Origin: Bacillota bacterium
GTDB taxonomy: Bacteria > Bacillota > Clostridia > Lachnospirales > Lachnospiraceae
Direction: 5' to 3'
NCBI GenBank assembly: GCA_023420085.1
Contig: JAEZWQ010000007.1
Span: 1 to 50,951, forward strand
DNA length: 50,951 bases
Both the position numbers and the translations under genes were made by a program. Positions 1-7,307 of this stretch are shown here, in pieces. Below the pieces are notes generated by a model. The model ran no database searches. It worked only from the letters and a program-made list of their open reading frames with translations, and was not told the DNA's origin. Numbering within the stretch: position 1 is the first letter of the stretch; every line of letters starts with the position of its first letter.

Positions 1-2
1 CT

Positions 3-236
3 TCAGTAGCTGCAGCTTCTGTAATATATGAAATTGAAAACTGGTCATTACTTAAGCAAACGGTTGTACATTTCGTAATTATGCTGGTGACTGTCTTCCC
101 GTGTTTACTTGTTAGTGGTTGGTTTAAACTAAATAATATTTTGGATTATATTAAAGCATTTGGAATATTTTTATTTGCGGGAGTAGTGCTGTGGAGTATT
201 GCTTATTTTATTTTCAGAAAAATTTTCGCTAAATAA
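3..236 (+). CDS. DUF3021-family membrane protein, 3' end only
   Basis: The frame is open from the window edge and ends at TAA 234-236, giving 77 residues. It starts with a motif around EIENWSLLKQT, then has two hydrophobic membrane segments (about residues 20-40 and 48-68) and a basic tail. This pattern matches the C-terminal half of DUF3021 proteins, small membrane proteins usually encoded beside LytTR response regulators; the partner would lie left of the window. Function is not established. A strong hairpin terminator follows at 308-338. Family call rests on the EIENWSLLKQT signature and membrane layout, so it is fairly secure. Confidence 0.75.
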   Translation, partial: SVAAASVIYEIENWSLLKQTVVHFVIMLVTVFPCLLVSGWFKLNNILDYIKAFGIFLFAGVVLWSIAYFIFRKIFAK

Positions 237-307
237 GAATTTGGGAGGATAAGACCCCGTTTGTGAAATCCTCAAATACCGATTCTAAAATCTCTCTACG
301 TCAACTC

Positions 308-338
308 AACCTGGCTGTCCCCTCAGCCAGGTTTTTAT
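308..338 (+). terminator. Rho-independent terminator after the DUF3021 gene
   Basis: A 10-bp perfect stem (AACCTGGCTG / CAGCCAGGTT) with a 6-nt loop is followed directly by a T-run on the plus strand. The 3' end also overlaps the stop of the minus-strand recombinase scrap (335-337). Confidence 0.75.
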
Positions 339-575
339 TCCCCTATCTCCACTCCTGACTTGAACTGCACTTTAATCCTCCCCTCATCGATGGTAATGCG
401 ATCGATGAGGCGACCGACGAGGGCTTCATCAAAGCCAGTAATCTCTGGCTGCTGTTTTTGTAGGAAGCGGATGGCGGCTTGGATCTTCTTCTTGGTTTCT
501 TTCTGTTTGGCAAGGCTGGTCTGTGCTGCTTGCTTTTGCTCCTTCAAGCGATAGATTTCTGCTGCTAGCGCATCG
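335..575 (-). pseudogene. Serine site-specific recombinase, C-terminal scrap
   Basis: The minus-strand frame ends at TAA 335-337. It contains a Lys/Gln-rich coiled coil followed by the motif GFDEALVGRLIDRITI and a short beta-strand tail (RIKVQFKSGVEIGE), the typical C-terminus of large serine recombinases (TnpX/DUF4368-type). The resolvase catalytic domain and zinc ribbon are absent, because the frame runs into the palindrome at 576. The fragment is visibly richer in G and C than everything to its right, which suggests a foreign source. An ATG at 545-547 starts a 70-residue open frame, but this is very unlikely to be a functional gene. Confidence 0.7.
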
Positions 576-621
576 TGTAAATGTCAATATAAAAATGTAC
601 ATTTTTATATTGACATTTACA
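576..621. repeat. 46-bp perfect palindrome at a mobile-element junction
   Basis: Two 23-nt arms meet with no loop, centred at 598/599 on GT|AC. The left side abuts the GC-richer recombinase scrap on the minus strand; the right side abuts a 5'-truncated conjugative-transposon gene on the plus strand. A loopless palindrome of this length could form a cruciform, be the fused ends of two inverted element copies, or be an assembly fold-back. Confidence 0.9.
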
Positions 622-1075
622 ACCTGATGAGAGGCATGACATTCAGTATGAGCTGAATTTAGAGGACTGTGTATGGACACAGTATATTGATGGTACGCCG
701 ATTAAAACAGAGAATTTTGATTATGAGAATAAGGGAGAAAATGAAGCTCTCAGGAATATGAAAAATGAGATTGAGCTATCCTCTTTCAATGATTTGATAT
801 ATGTGGATTCAGAGGATTTGAAAGCTGCTCTTGGACTTGATATTGATGATGAGGGTAATTTCTATGATCCACTTTCTAAAGACCTTGATAATGATGGTAT
901 TGCTGATAGATACGACAATGACTTTAAGGACAGTGATTATTTTGAGTCCACTTATGATGTGGAGGATAACTTAAATACAAAAGTGGAAGCTGTAACTAAA
1001 ACAGAGAATAAGTCATCTATTCTAAGTCAGATACGAGCTTATCAAAAGGAAAGTAAAGCAGAAGAAAAAAAATGA
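614..1075 (+). pseudogene. DUF4316/YodL-type conjugative-transposon protein, 5'-truncated
   Basis: The reading frame is open from the palindrome (in-frame TGA at 611-613) to TAA 1073-1075, about 153 codons without a convincing start; an internal ATG at 758 would give 105 residues. Motifs LNLEDCVWTQYIDGTPIKTE and an acidic stretch DLDNDGIADRYDNDFKDSD match the C-terminal part of DUF4316-type proteins that recur in clostridial conjugative elements. The rest of the normal protein is missing. It is followed by other decayed genes of the same element, so this is a remnant. Confidence 0.6.
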
Positions 1076-1141
1076 AAAAGAACAGGAATTTGCAAGATAA
1101 GGGGAGGGTAACCTCCCCTTTTACTATGAAAGGAGAAAAAT

Positions 1142-1345
1142 ATGAATTACAAAACAATGAGAAACGAAATAGAAGATATGGTAAAGGATAATTATAAGGA
1201 CTTCATTAAAACGATTATAAGTGTTGAAAAAGGTATCAATGATTAAAGTGCTTTGGACAAGATCTATAACGATTATATGAGCGATAACACAGTAACTTTG
1301 CTACATGAAGAGTTAGACTACATGATTAATAATTTAAGAGAATAA
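1142..1345 (+). pseudogene. Small conjugative-element protein broken by an in-frame TAA
   Basis: An ATG at 1142 follows a good ribosome binding site (AGGAG near 1131). The frame codes for 34 residues, stops at TAA 1244-1246, and then continues in the same frame for another 32 codons to TAA 1343-1345. The two halves together look like one acidic, helical protein of about 67 residues, with the stop lying where a Gln codon (CAA to TAA) would fit. The family is not known to me; the place between DUF4316-like and SSB-like genes is typical of conjugative transposons. Confidence 0.55.
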
Positions 1346-1785
1346 GTGCAAATAAAGGATATACCTTATGTTAGTGATGAAAAAGATAATCTTGTTAATA
1401 TTGTAGGAAATGTTGTTGGAAAGTTGGAAGTATTAGAGCATGAAAATAAATTTGGAGAATCTTTTTCAGTTGTAATTTTCTTTGTTGCGTCAAAGGATGA
1501 TAACGGAAATAAGGTATATCATAACTGCTCTGCTTATGGAGAAAAAGGATTACTTCCAAAACAATTTCAACAAGGAGATTTTGTAAACTCTTTGGGCAAG
1601 TTAGGACATCTATTGATGATAACGGCAAGGAACACAGCAATATCAGGATACCTAAAGGCAAGAGAACAGATGAAAGAACAAGTAGAAAAGAAAGATTAGT
1701 ACTAGGAGCAATCAAGAAATATCAGGCTTAAAATAAGGAAAAACCAAAAGAAAAGAAAGAAGCAAGCAAAGAGATGGAGAGATAA
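1346..1785 (+). pseudogene. Single-stranded-DNA-binding (OB-fold) protein of a conjugative element, frameshifted
   Basis: From GTG 1346 the first 90 residues read as an SSB-like OB fold (DIPYVSDEKDNLVNIVGNVV, FVASKDDNGNKVYHNCSAYG). Near 1595 the frame slips: adding one base restores VKLFGQVRTSIDDNGKEHSN in the neighbouring frame, the expected end of the OB fold. The annotated frame ends at TAG 1697-1699 as KAREQMKEQVEKKD, and the expected tail LGAIKKYQA then NKEKPKEKKEASKEMER reads on to about 1785 with a further stop. Several indels and stops mean the gene is dead. The start codon overlaps the preceding stop, typical of the original operon. Confidence 0.65.
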
Positions 1786-1967
1786 TATAGTAAGTAACGA
1801 GTATTTTTAATTGATAATTTTTATGTAATTTCTGCTGAATCTCAATATAGTTATTTTGACTTAGATATGAAAAAGTTGTGAATTTATCATTTGGGTATTG
1901 ATAAATGTTTGAGGGTTCTATATTCTAAAATTAGGTCGAGAATAATAGATCAAAGGAGGTGAGTTCA

Positions 1968-2246
1968 ATGAAGAATTTGGTACGACAGTATCGTGAAGCT
2001 AAAAATTTAACGCAGTATCAGTTAGCTAAGAAAGTTGGACTTACTAGGCGTGGAATTTTAACACTTGAAAAAGGTGCAAGTGCTCCAAGATTGGATAATG
2101 CGGTAAGAATAGCCAAAGTGTTGGATGTTGATTTAGATGTTCTGTTTTGTGTCGATGAATACTTGGCTACATTAAATATTTCTAAAGAACATTCATGTAA
2201 TCCAGCGAGGTATAAGAACGGAGACTATTCAAACTCTGGAGAATGA
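1968..2246 (+). CDS. XRE-family HTH transcriptional regulator
   Basis: A 92-residue protein. Residues 1-60 form a Cro/CI-type helix-turn-helix (LTQYQLAKKVGLTRRGILTL, then APRLDNAVRIAKVLDVDLDVLF). The tail is short and polar. I chose ATG 1968 because AAAGGAGGT (1952-1960) sits 7-8 nt upstream; an earlier GTG (1959) lies inside that site. DNA binding is a family property. The target is unknown; nearby genes are decayed amidase and small membrane proteins, so it may control the small membrane operon at 2602-3422 or be a leftover regulator of the mobile element. Confidence 0.85.
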   Translation: MKNLVRQYREAKNLTQYQLAKKVGLTRRGILTLEKGASAPRLDNAVRIAKVLDVDLDVLFCVDEYLATLNISKEHSCNPARYKNGDYSNSGE

Positions 2247-2372
2247 GAAGAATAAGCATGCAGAAAATGTAATCAAGAGAGGGGGATATACTTAAAAAAT
2301 TGTACTTATGTGTTGTTAGTTTCAATAAGTAGTTTCATTTAATGGTTTTAAGTTTTACGAAGAGGTAAACTT

Positions 2373-2621
2373 ATGAAAAAGTTTTATTTTAGTGCCGATC
2401 TAAATGCAGGTACAATTATTGGAGCAGATTTTGATAGTGATGGAGATTGGGATCATATTGCTTTCGTTACAACTGCAGAAAGTAAAGTAGGTAGTTACGG
2501 ATATTATGATTATAAAGTAGCACAGCATACTGGCAACTATTTGGCATGGGCTAGTTCTGACACAAATGGATGAGAAAATATTGGAAATAATGGAGGAACA
2601 TATGCCATTATTCGCCAATAA
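2373..2621 (+). pseudogene. Amidase_6-type cell-wall amidase, C-terminal scrap with internal TGA
   Basis: From ATG 2373 the frame gives DFDSDGDWDHIAFVT and YDYKVAQHTGNYLAWASSDT, the C-terminal signature of putative amidase domain PF12671 (conserved DGDWDHvgfV and QHT.NYlaW). It is interrupted by TGA 2571-2573 where family members have Trp (TGG), then continues in frame as ENIGNNGGTYAIIRQ to TAA 2619-2621. The N-terminal half with the catalytic Cys and any signal peptide is missing. Both truncation and nonsense point to a pseudogene. Confidence 0.7.
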
Positions 2622-2970
2622 TATGATACGGCTGTCATTGCAGATTCTATCCATACTTCCCATCCTTCTTATTAAGAATTCGTATGGTCATGCTGCGATA
2701 AGTATCTATAATCGATACCCCATACTAGTAATAGCATTATGTGTAATTCTTTTGTATGGTGTTTTGAGTAAGGCGAAATTCAGTTTATGTTGTGAAATTT
2801 TAAGTTACATATCGTTGTTTTCTCTGGTCTTATTTAGAGTTGCCATTGAGATGGAGGGATTTATTACGTTGAATAGTCACTTATATGGAGTAACTGAATA
2901 TGTAAAATTCATAATTGGAGTAATTTTATTCTTAGCTCTATTAGTTTACTATTCAAAAAGAATTGTATGA
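2602..2970 (+). CDS. Small membrane protein of unknown function
   Basis: About 122 residues with four hydrophobic segments (roughly 8-24, 30-50, 55-75 and 98-118) and a basic end. The frame is open from an ATG at 2566, but I prefer ATG 2602 because GGAGG (2592-2596) lies 5 nt upstream; this start overlaps the dead amidase tail in another frame. I do not recognise the family. It lies just upstream of an SdpI-like gene, so a role in immunity or envelope is possible but not shown. Confidence 0.55.
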   Translation: MPLFANNMIRLSLQILSILPILLIKNSYGHAAISIYNRYPILVIALCVILLYGVLSKAKFSLCCEILSYISLFSLVLFRVAIEMEGFITLNSHLYGVTEYVKFIIGVILFLALLVYYSKRIV

Positions 2971-3091
2971 GAAATATAAAAATAATGAAAAATATTTTAA
3001 ATACAAGAAGGCAGCGTTTATTTGTTCAATATTGGATACATGTAGTAAGTTAGAACAATTAGGAGTAATTAGACAAGTGGAGGGGATCTAG
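2963..3091 (+). CDS. Possible short ORF coupled to the SdpI-like gene
   Basis: A frame open from TAG 2942 could start at TTG 2963 and ends at TAG 3089-3091, one base before the next ATG. It encodes about 42 residues with a basic first half and a motif AAFICSILDTCSKLEQLGVI. No convincing ribosome binding site or family is seen. It may be the tail of a degraded gene or a coupling peptide. Confidence 0.25.
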   Translation: MYEKYKNNEKYFKYKKAAFICSILDTCSKLEQLGVIRQVEGI

Positions 3092-3092
3092 C

Positions 3093-3422
3093 ATGAAGTA
3101 TTTCTTTATGGTAATAGATTATATCATACCGGTTCTAATGATTGTTTCATATTCATGGTGGAAAAAAATTGCTAATGGTGATATTAATCGTTATTCAGGA
3201 ATGAGGACTTATTTATCAATGAAAAATAAAGAAAACTGGAAGAAAGCAAATTTGTTATGTGGGAAATATTGTTTTATAGTAGGTATAGTTTTATTTATTT
3301 TTGTTACTTTAATGAGGTATATTGAAATAGTTTCAATGGAATGGAATTCTTTAATTGTTACATCTATTAGTATTATCAGTATAATTGCGCTAACCTTATT
3401 CGTAAATAAAAAAATTAAATAA
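3093..3422 (+). CDS. SdpI-like (YhfL/SdpI family) membrane protein
   Basis: A 109-residue protein with three membrane segments (about 4-22, 55-75, 85-105). Between the first two lies YSGMRTYLSMKNKENWKKAN, which matches the SdpI signature (G.RT..SM.N...W..AN). In Bacillus, SdpI gives immunity to the SdpC toxin and binds its autorepressor; many homologues have no known toxin. GGAGGGG (3079-3085) precedes the ATG. No sdpC or sdpR homologue is visible here, so the immunity role is only an inference from the family. Confidence 0.7.
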   Translation: MKYFFMVIDYIIPVLMIVSYSWWKKIANGDINRYSGMRTYLSMKNKENWKKANLLCGKYCFIVGIVLFIFVTLMRYIEIVSMEWNSLIVTSISIISIIALTLFVNKKIK

Positions 3423-3569
3423 GGGTAGTTTTGTATTCAATGTGATATTATTGATTTTTGAAGATAATTAATAAGATTTTATATTAAAGCATTATATGGA
3501 ATGGGATTATTAAATTGTGAGAAATAGAATAAAATAATATAGAAAAGCATTAGGATATCATAACATCAT

Positions 3570-3663
3570 TTGGATAAAAAACTAGGAGTTTCGAGAGTGA
3601 GCATAAATAAAACAGAAACTGGTAAAGTTGTTTCGAGCTTGAAACTAGCCAATGATATTTTGT
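3570..3663 (+). pseudogene. XRE-type HTH remnant
   Basis: The frame from 3570 reads LDKKLGVSRVSINKTETGKV then VSSLKLANDIL and two stop codons. This matches the recognition-helix region and following loop of YgzD/XRE-type regulators (normally QLGVSRQTINKIENGK.. PSLKLA..I). No start codon, no first helices, no C-terminal end: a scrap only. Confidence 0.5.
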
Positions 3664-3680
3664 GATGAATATATTTTTAA

Positions 3681-3712
3681 AGAAGCAGTATCGTTAATAT
3701 TGCTTCTTTTTT
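3681..3712 (+). terminator. Rho-independent terminator
   Basis: An 11-bp stem (AGAAGCAGTAT / ATATTGCTTCT, one G-T wobble) with a 5-nt loop is followed by six T. Confidence 0.75.
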
Positions 3713-3759
3713 GTCAATTAAAGAAGTGTTATAGGACAAAAAGAAAGGAGAATTTTTAG

Positions 3760-4155
3760 ATGAAAGAATTAGAAAAAGTAATGGAACAAATTGAGAAAGA
3801 AGCAGATAAAATTGAGAAAGCACAAAATAAAATTAAGTTACTCACTCAAAAGAAAAATAAGCTTAAAAGGAGTGAAGAAACACAAAGAAAAATATAGAAA
3901 GGTGGAGTGTTTGAAGCCTTTGAAAAAGAAATTACAGGTATGCAGGAAGAAACAAATAATGATTTAATCTATGGCTTTTTAGATTATGTATTTTCTGATA
4001 ATCCAAATAGAGAAAAGCTAAAGGAACTTACAGAAATTTATCTTGGAGCTAAAGAGATTAATATAGAAGAAACTAAAAATCCTAATGATGAAAATGACAG
4101 CTTAAAAAATCAGAAAGTAGAAAACTCAGTTGAAGATATGAAAGAGGTTTTTTAG
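3760..4155 (+). pseudogene. DUF3847-family conjugative-element protein with internal TAG
   Basis: ATG 3760 follows AAAGGAG. The first 45 residues form a charged coiled coil (MEQIEKEADKIEKAQNKIKL). TAG at 3895-3897 interrupts, and the same frame continues as KGGVFEAFEKEITGMQEETN and FLDYVFSDNPNREKLKEL to TAG 4153-4155. Intact DUF3847 proteins join these parts by a short THRLC..GG segment, which is missing or altered here, so a small deletion with nonsense is likely. DUF3847 genes usually sit just upstream of MobA/MobL relaxase genes, as here. Function unknown. Confidence 0.7.
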
Positions 4156-4210
4156 AGAATGAAGATTAGACAGGTGGCTCTTATGAAAAGTAAATATGAA
4201 AATTTATGTA

Positions 4211-4247
4211 GCAAAGTGGAGAGAAATTTTAACACTTTGCTTTTTTA
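4211..4247 (+). terminator. Rho-independent terminator
   Basis: An 8-bp stem (GCAAAGTG / CACTTTGC) with a 14-nt loop and six T following. Confidence 0.6.
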
Positions 4248-4311
4248 TTGATTTTTAATCAAGAAAAAACAAAGTTCACAGGGGTTTAAGGGGTGGGGAG
4301 TAGCTCCCTTT

Positions 4312-4420
4312 AATTCAAAACGGATTTATCCTTTTGAATTCCTTAGCTTTCTGCAAGAACGCAAAGCACAGAATGTAGTCGGTGTATCTTTGCTCCCTTT
4401 GAAAAAGGGAGTAAAGATAC
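4312..4420. other. Candidate transfer-origin region of the decayed element
   Basis: The non-coding stretch 4248-4563 upstream of the relaxase holds two hairpins: AATTCAAAA / TTTTGAATT (4312-4340, 11-nt loop) and a long one at 4384-4420 (arms of about 17 nt starting GTATCTTTGCTCCC, one G-T wobble, tiny loop, no T-run). Inverted repeats directly upstream of a MobA/MobL gene are where oriT lies in such elements. No nick sequence is recognised, so this is an inference. Confidence 0.35.
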
Positions 4421-4478
4421 CTATCATCATAAAGATACTAAAATATGAAAATTGAATATTGAATATTGGATAGGGATT

Positions 4479-4519
4479 AGCAGATAGAAAAGTTTTAAGA
4501 AAATTCTATCTGCTTTTCT
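4479..4519 (+). terminator. Hairpin with terminator character upstream of the relaxase
   Basis: An 11-bp perfect stem (AGCAGATAGAA / TTCTATCTGCT) with a 14-nt loop is followed by TTCTT. It could end leftward transcripts or act as an attenuator before the relaxase. Confidence 0.5.
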
Positions 4520-4563
4520 TATGTCCGAAGATATAAAATAAAAAATGAAAGGAGCAAAACAAA

Positions 4564-4800
4564 GTGGAAATCAAAAGTTTGCATACCCATGTAGATATAG
4601 TTTCAAGATCTAAGGGGGATAGCGTACTTGCAAAGGCTGTATATAATGCAAGAGATAAATTAAAAGATGAATATTATGTAAAAGTCCATGATTACTCTAA
4701 AAAATATGACCTTGTATTTTCAAAAATATTCTTGCCGGAACATATACCAAAAGAGTTTTCTAACAGGGAATACCTATGGAATAGTGTTGAAAAATTATAG
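4564..4800 (+). pseudogene. MobA/MobL relaxase, N-terminal fragment
   Basis: GTG 4564 follows AAAGGAG. Residues match the relaxase start: HTHVDIVSRSKGDSVLAKAV (N-terminal strand plus DNA-binding region), YNARDKLKDEYYVKVHDYSK and FSNREYLWNSVEK. Full relaxases have several hundred residues with the catalytic histidine triad further on; this one stops at TAG 4798-4800 after 78 residues and the next DNA is unrelated. The element cannot transfer by this gene. Confidence 0.75.
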
Positions 4801-4816
4801 ATATAAAAGTCAAGAT

Positions 4817-4854
4817 AATTTGTTGCAGATAAGAATCCCCAATTTGTAACAATA
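4817..4854. repeat. Mobile-element end fragment, copy R1
   Basis: About 38 bp closely resembling part of 28755-28851: AATTTGTTGCAGAT.AGAATC followed by C.AATTTGT.ACAATA. It directly follows the truncated relaxase gene, so it may mark the insertion or deletion that cut it. Confidence 0.55.
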
Positions 4855-4904
4855 GGTAATCTTTTTATAATTTTTATGAGGTTCCTATGCTAGAAATATA
4901 ATAT

Positions 4905-5262
4905 TTGTAAAATTTCCTATGACCGTTTGGGTGCTGATCAGATGCTACAAAACCTTGAGGAGATGGGAGTTATGATACTACTTTTTGGCAGAAATATAAG
5001 GATATTTACTACCGATAAAAGAACATATGAAAATAATACTCGTATAGAAAAAAGTTCAGGGAGGTGATCTTGTACTTTAATGGAATATGGACAACATATT
5101 TATTAGGACAGTCCTACAGGGAATATAAATGCCTATAATGAGAAGTCTACAAAAAATTTAGATGGAGCCATAGCAACTATAATAGCACTTGATAGATCGA
5201 TTATATGTAGTAATGTTAATACTGAGAGTGTTTGTGAAAGCAGAGGTGTTTTGTTTATGTAA
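4905..5262 (+). pseudogene. Phage terminase large subunit, decayed C-terminal part
   Basis: Fragments in changing frames line up with the nuclease-domain end of terminase large subunits. The order is YDRLGADQMLQNLEEMGV, then FWQKYKDI (usually FGQGFKDM), VQGGDLVL, WNMDNIFIRT, and DPTGNI.-type GNINAYNEKSTKNLDGAIAT, IIALDRSI, and a tail VLFM ending at TAA 5260-5262. Several stops and frameshifts separate the pieces, and a large stretch (..PPTKELMK..) is missing. This is the only phage signal in the window, so it is a prophage scrap rather than a prophage. Confidence 0.7.
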
Positions 5263-5299
5263 GTATATATTTTTGAAATATAGATATGAGAAATCTGTA

Positions 5300-5344
5300 C
5301 TTATTTCAGAAAAACTAGATTTTTTGAAATAAGAATGGTATAAT
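5300..5344 (+). promoter_or_regulatory. Fic gene promoter with inverted repeat
   Basis: An extended -10 (TGGTATAAT, -10 hexamer 5339-5344) lies upstream of the Fic gene with no good -35. A perfect 9-bp inverted repeat CTTATTTCA / TGAAATAAG (5300-5308, 5325-5333) covers the -35 region. The same half-site recurs as TTGAAATA near 5273 and TATTTCAA near 5352. This looks like an operator for a repressor, perhaps the Fic protein's own C-terminal winged helix. Confidence 0.5.
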
Positions 5345-5376
5345 CCTTACAGTATTTCAAAAAGGAGAGCTGATAG

Positions 5377-6543
5377 ATGAAAAAGGAAAGAGCGGGAAAT
5401 TTAAAAAAACAATTGTCAGGTGAGATGACATATTATTCTTTTTGTCCATCAAAATTACCTCCGAATCCTAAAATAGAAGTTGATAATGATATGACAGAGA
5501 AGTTAATAAAGGCTCATAAAGTATTAGCAATACTTGATGATAGAGCAACAAATATTCCAAATATTGATTTATTTATTTCTATGTATGTACAAAAAGAGGC
5601 TCTTCTTTCATCACAAATTGAGGGCACTCAGGCAACATTAGAAGATATTTTTAATCCTAATATCAATGAAAATATCAATGCAGATGTGGATGATGTTGTT
5701 AACTATATCAAAGCCACAAAATATGCAATAAAAAGGTTGGAAACATTACCTTTATGCAACAGGCTGCTTTTAGAAACTCATAAAATATTACTATCTGGAG
5801 TAAGGGGAAAAGAAAAAAATCCTGGAGAGTTTAGACAAAGCCAAAATTGGATAGGTGGCGCAGGATCTACTATAAAAACAGCAAGGTATATACCACCAGA
5901 TGTTTTATCCATGAAAGAGTCTTTATCTGACTTAGAAAAATATATGAATGCAGAGGATGGGCTAGATGATTTAATAAGAATTGCACTTATTCATTATCAG
6001 TTTGAATCAATTCATCCATTTTTAGATGGAAATGGGCGTATTGGAAGACTGCTGATTATGCTGTATTTACTTAACAAAAAAACTATAAAAACTCCATCTC
6101 TATATTTATCTTTTTATTTAAAGGAGCACCGTATTGAATATTATGATAGGATGTCGGCAATTAGAAAAACAGGAGATTATGAACAATGGATAAAATTTTT
6201 TCTAGAAGGAATCTACGTTAGTGGAGAATCAGCTATAGTAACTGCAAATAAATTAATTTTATTAAGGGATAAAAATATAAAAAGATTAGAGGATGAAAAA
6301 TATACGAAAAGAACACTTGATACTATGATGAAGGTATTTCATTACTTGGAAGCACATCCAATTATAGATATAGGAAAGACAGCAGAAGATTTATCTATAG
6401 CATACAATACAGCTTCTTCAGCTGTAGATAAATTTGAAAAACTGGGAATCCTTTATTTAGTAAAGAAAAAAGGAAGGAACAAAGTATACAGTTATAAAGA
6501 ATATATTGATATATTAAGAACAGGAACAGAAGTTTTAATATAG
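5377..6543 (+). CDS. Fic-family protein (putative AMP transferase) with C-terminal winged helix
   Basis: A 388-residue cytosolic protein. The inhibitory motif SSQIEG (S78xxxE82G83) lies N-terminal to the Fic core, the class II arrangement in which the glutamate blocks ATP binding. The Fic motif HPFLDGNGRIGR starts at catalytic H213 and is complete. A beta-flap region precedes it (RQSQNWIGGAG). The C-terminus (about 310-385) reads as a winged helix (TAEDLSIAYNTASSAVDKFE, LGILYLV). Family members transfer AMP to hydroxyl groups of proteins; the target here is unknown. It is a single gene with its own promoter and terminator between mobile remnants, so horizontal origin is likely. No antitoxin gene is adjacent; self-inhibition makes one unnecessary. 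Confidence 0.9.
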   Translation: MKKERAGNLKKQLSGEMTYYSFCPSKLPPNPKIEVDNDMTEKLIKAHKVLAILDDRATNIPNIDLFISMYVQKEALLSSQIEGTQATLEDIFNPNINENINADVDDVVNYIKATKYAIKRLETLPLCNRLLLETHKILLSGVRGKEKNPGEFRQSQNWIGGAGSTIKTARYIPPDVLSMKESLSDLEKYMNAEDGLDDLIRIALIHYQFESIHPFLDGNGRIGRLLIMLYLLNKKTIKTPSLYLSFYLKEHRIEYYDRMSAIRKTGDYEQWIKFFLEGIYVSGESAIVTANKLILLRDKNIKRLEDEKYTKRTLDTMMKVFHYLEAHPIIDIGKTAEDLSIAYNTASSAVDKFEKLGILYLVKKKGRNKVYSYKEYIDILRTGTEVLI

Positions 6544-6562
6544 ACAATACTACAAACAAGTG

Positions 6563-6595
6563 AAAGCATCTACTAATAACGGTAGGTGCTTTTTC
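6563..6595 (+). terminator. Terminator after the Fic gene
   Basis: An 11-bp stem (AAAGCATCTAC / GTAGGTGCTTT, one wobble) with an 8-nt loop ends in TTTTT. Confidence 0.75.
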
Positions 6596-6735
6596 AATGA
6601 TGCGCCTGGTGTCATACATTTCTAACAGATGAAAGTTCTGAATTCGTCCGACAGCGGGAAGAATATAGCCAAGCCAGCGGGTTGTTCTATAAATTTGATA
6701 ATATGAAAATGAACAAAAGATATCATATCTGAGAA

Positions 6736-6808
6736 TTATAATAAGATTGCCTAATTTGTGACAATATAGACGCTACCAAAAAAGTGGGGAAATTTAACTT
6801 AAATTTTA
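6736..6808. repeat. Mobile-element end fragment, copy R2
   Basis: About 73 bp nearly identical to 28755-28851 in the same orientation (TTATAATAAGATT, then TAATTTGTGACAATATAGAC, ACCAAAAAAGTGGGG, AATTTAACTT). Copy R2 lacks a 24-bp internal segment present in R3. It cuts the short-chain dehydrogenase pseudogene at about 6812. The clustered sub-repeats resemble the ends of IS21-type elements, but no transposase is present to prove it. Bases 6596-6735 between the Fic terminator and R2 hold nothing I recognise. Confidence 0.65.
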
Positions 6809-6811
6809 TAT

Positions 6812-7142
6812 AAGTGTATGTAATATATTTATTGGCAATGAAATTTACTGTAAAAGTGGGACTGTAATTAGGTTTTGGACTTGATAAACGTGCCATACCA
6901 AAGAATGAATCAATATGATCGGCTAATTCATTGAATTCATTATAGATACTTACATTGTCTGATAGACCACATTTAAAGAGGATTATGTTTTGATCATCAC
7001 TTTCATTGCTATCCAAGCTATAAACAACAGAACCTAAATCAATTGCTTTTTACATACAGCTTTCCCCATGATACTTGATGCGCAAGTCACAACGTATGTT
7101 TTACCTTCATACCCCAAAAAGTCTTTAATGTCTTTACTTCAT
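6812..7142 (-). pseudogene. Short-chain dehydrogenase/reductase, truncated and frameshifted
   Basis: On the minus strand from about 7142: DIKDFLGYEGKTYVVTCASS then IMGKAV, a damaged Rossmann motif (normally TYVVTGAGSGMGKA). After a frameshift in an A-run near 7037 it continues as AIDLGSVVYSLDSNESDDQN, then LSDNVSIYNEFNELADHIDS and FFGMARLS, ending where repeat R2 begins. Intact SDRs have about 250 residues with a YxxxK active site, which is absent here. The gene was probably split by the R2 element. Confidence 0.65.
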
Positions 7143-7214
7143 TTATTTTAATGATACAATTGTCTCATTAATAAAAAACTTTCAATAAGTAACACCAATA
7201 TCCTTGTTGCTTAG

Positions 7215-7241
7215 TGAGACAAAACGTGGAGTTTTGTCTCA
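7215..7241. promoter_or_regulatory. 11-bp inverted repeat upstream of the SDR pseudogene
   Basis: TGAGACAAAAC and GTTTTGTCTCA flank a 5-nt loop with no T-run on either side. A second quasi-palindrome AATGATACAATTGTCTCATT lies at 7152-7171. Both sit between the SDR remnant and the sugar locus, so they may be operators of the lost dehydrogenase gene. Confidence 0.4.
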
Positions 7242-7307
7242 TGTATAAAATTCAAACTTATTAAAAAGTTATATCTATTTTTTATTCAGAAACTTATAAA
7301 ATTTAGA

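Noticed and set aside
6395..6619. Minus-strand ORF overlapping the end of the Fic gene
   Set aside because: Opposite to a well-supported coding frame, no recognisable domain, no ribosome site.
6633..6700. GC-richer stretch after the Fic terminator considered as a structured RNA
   Set aside because: No consistent stem arrangement or known RNA motif could be drawn.
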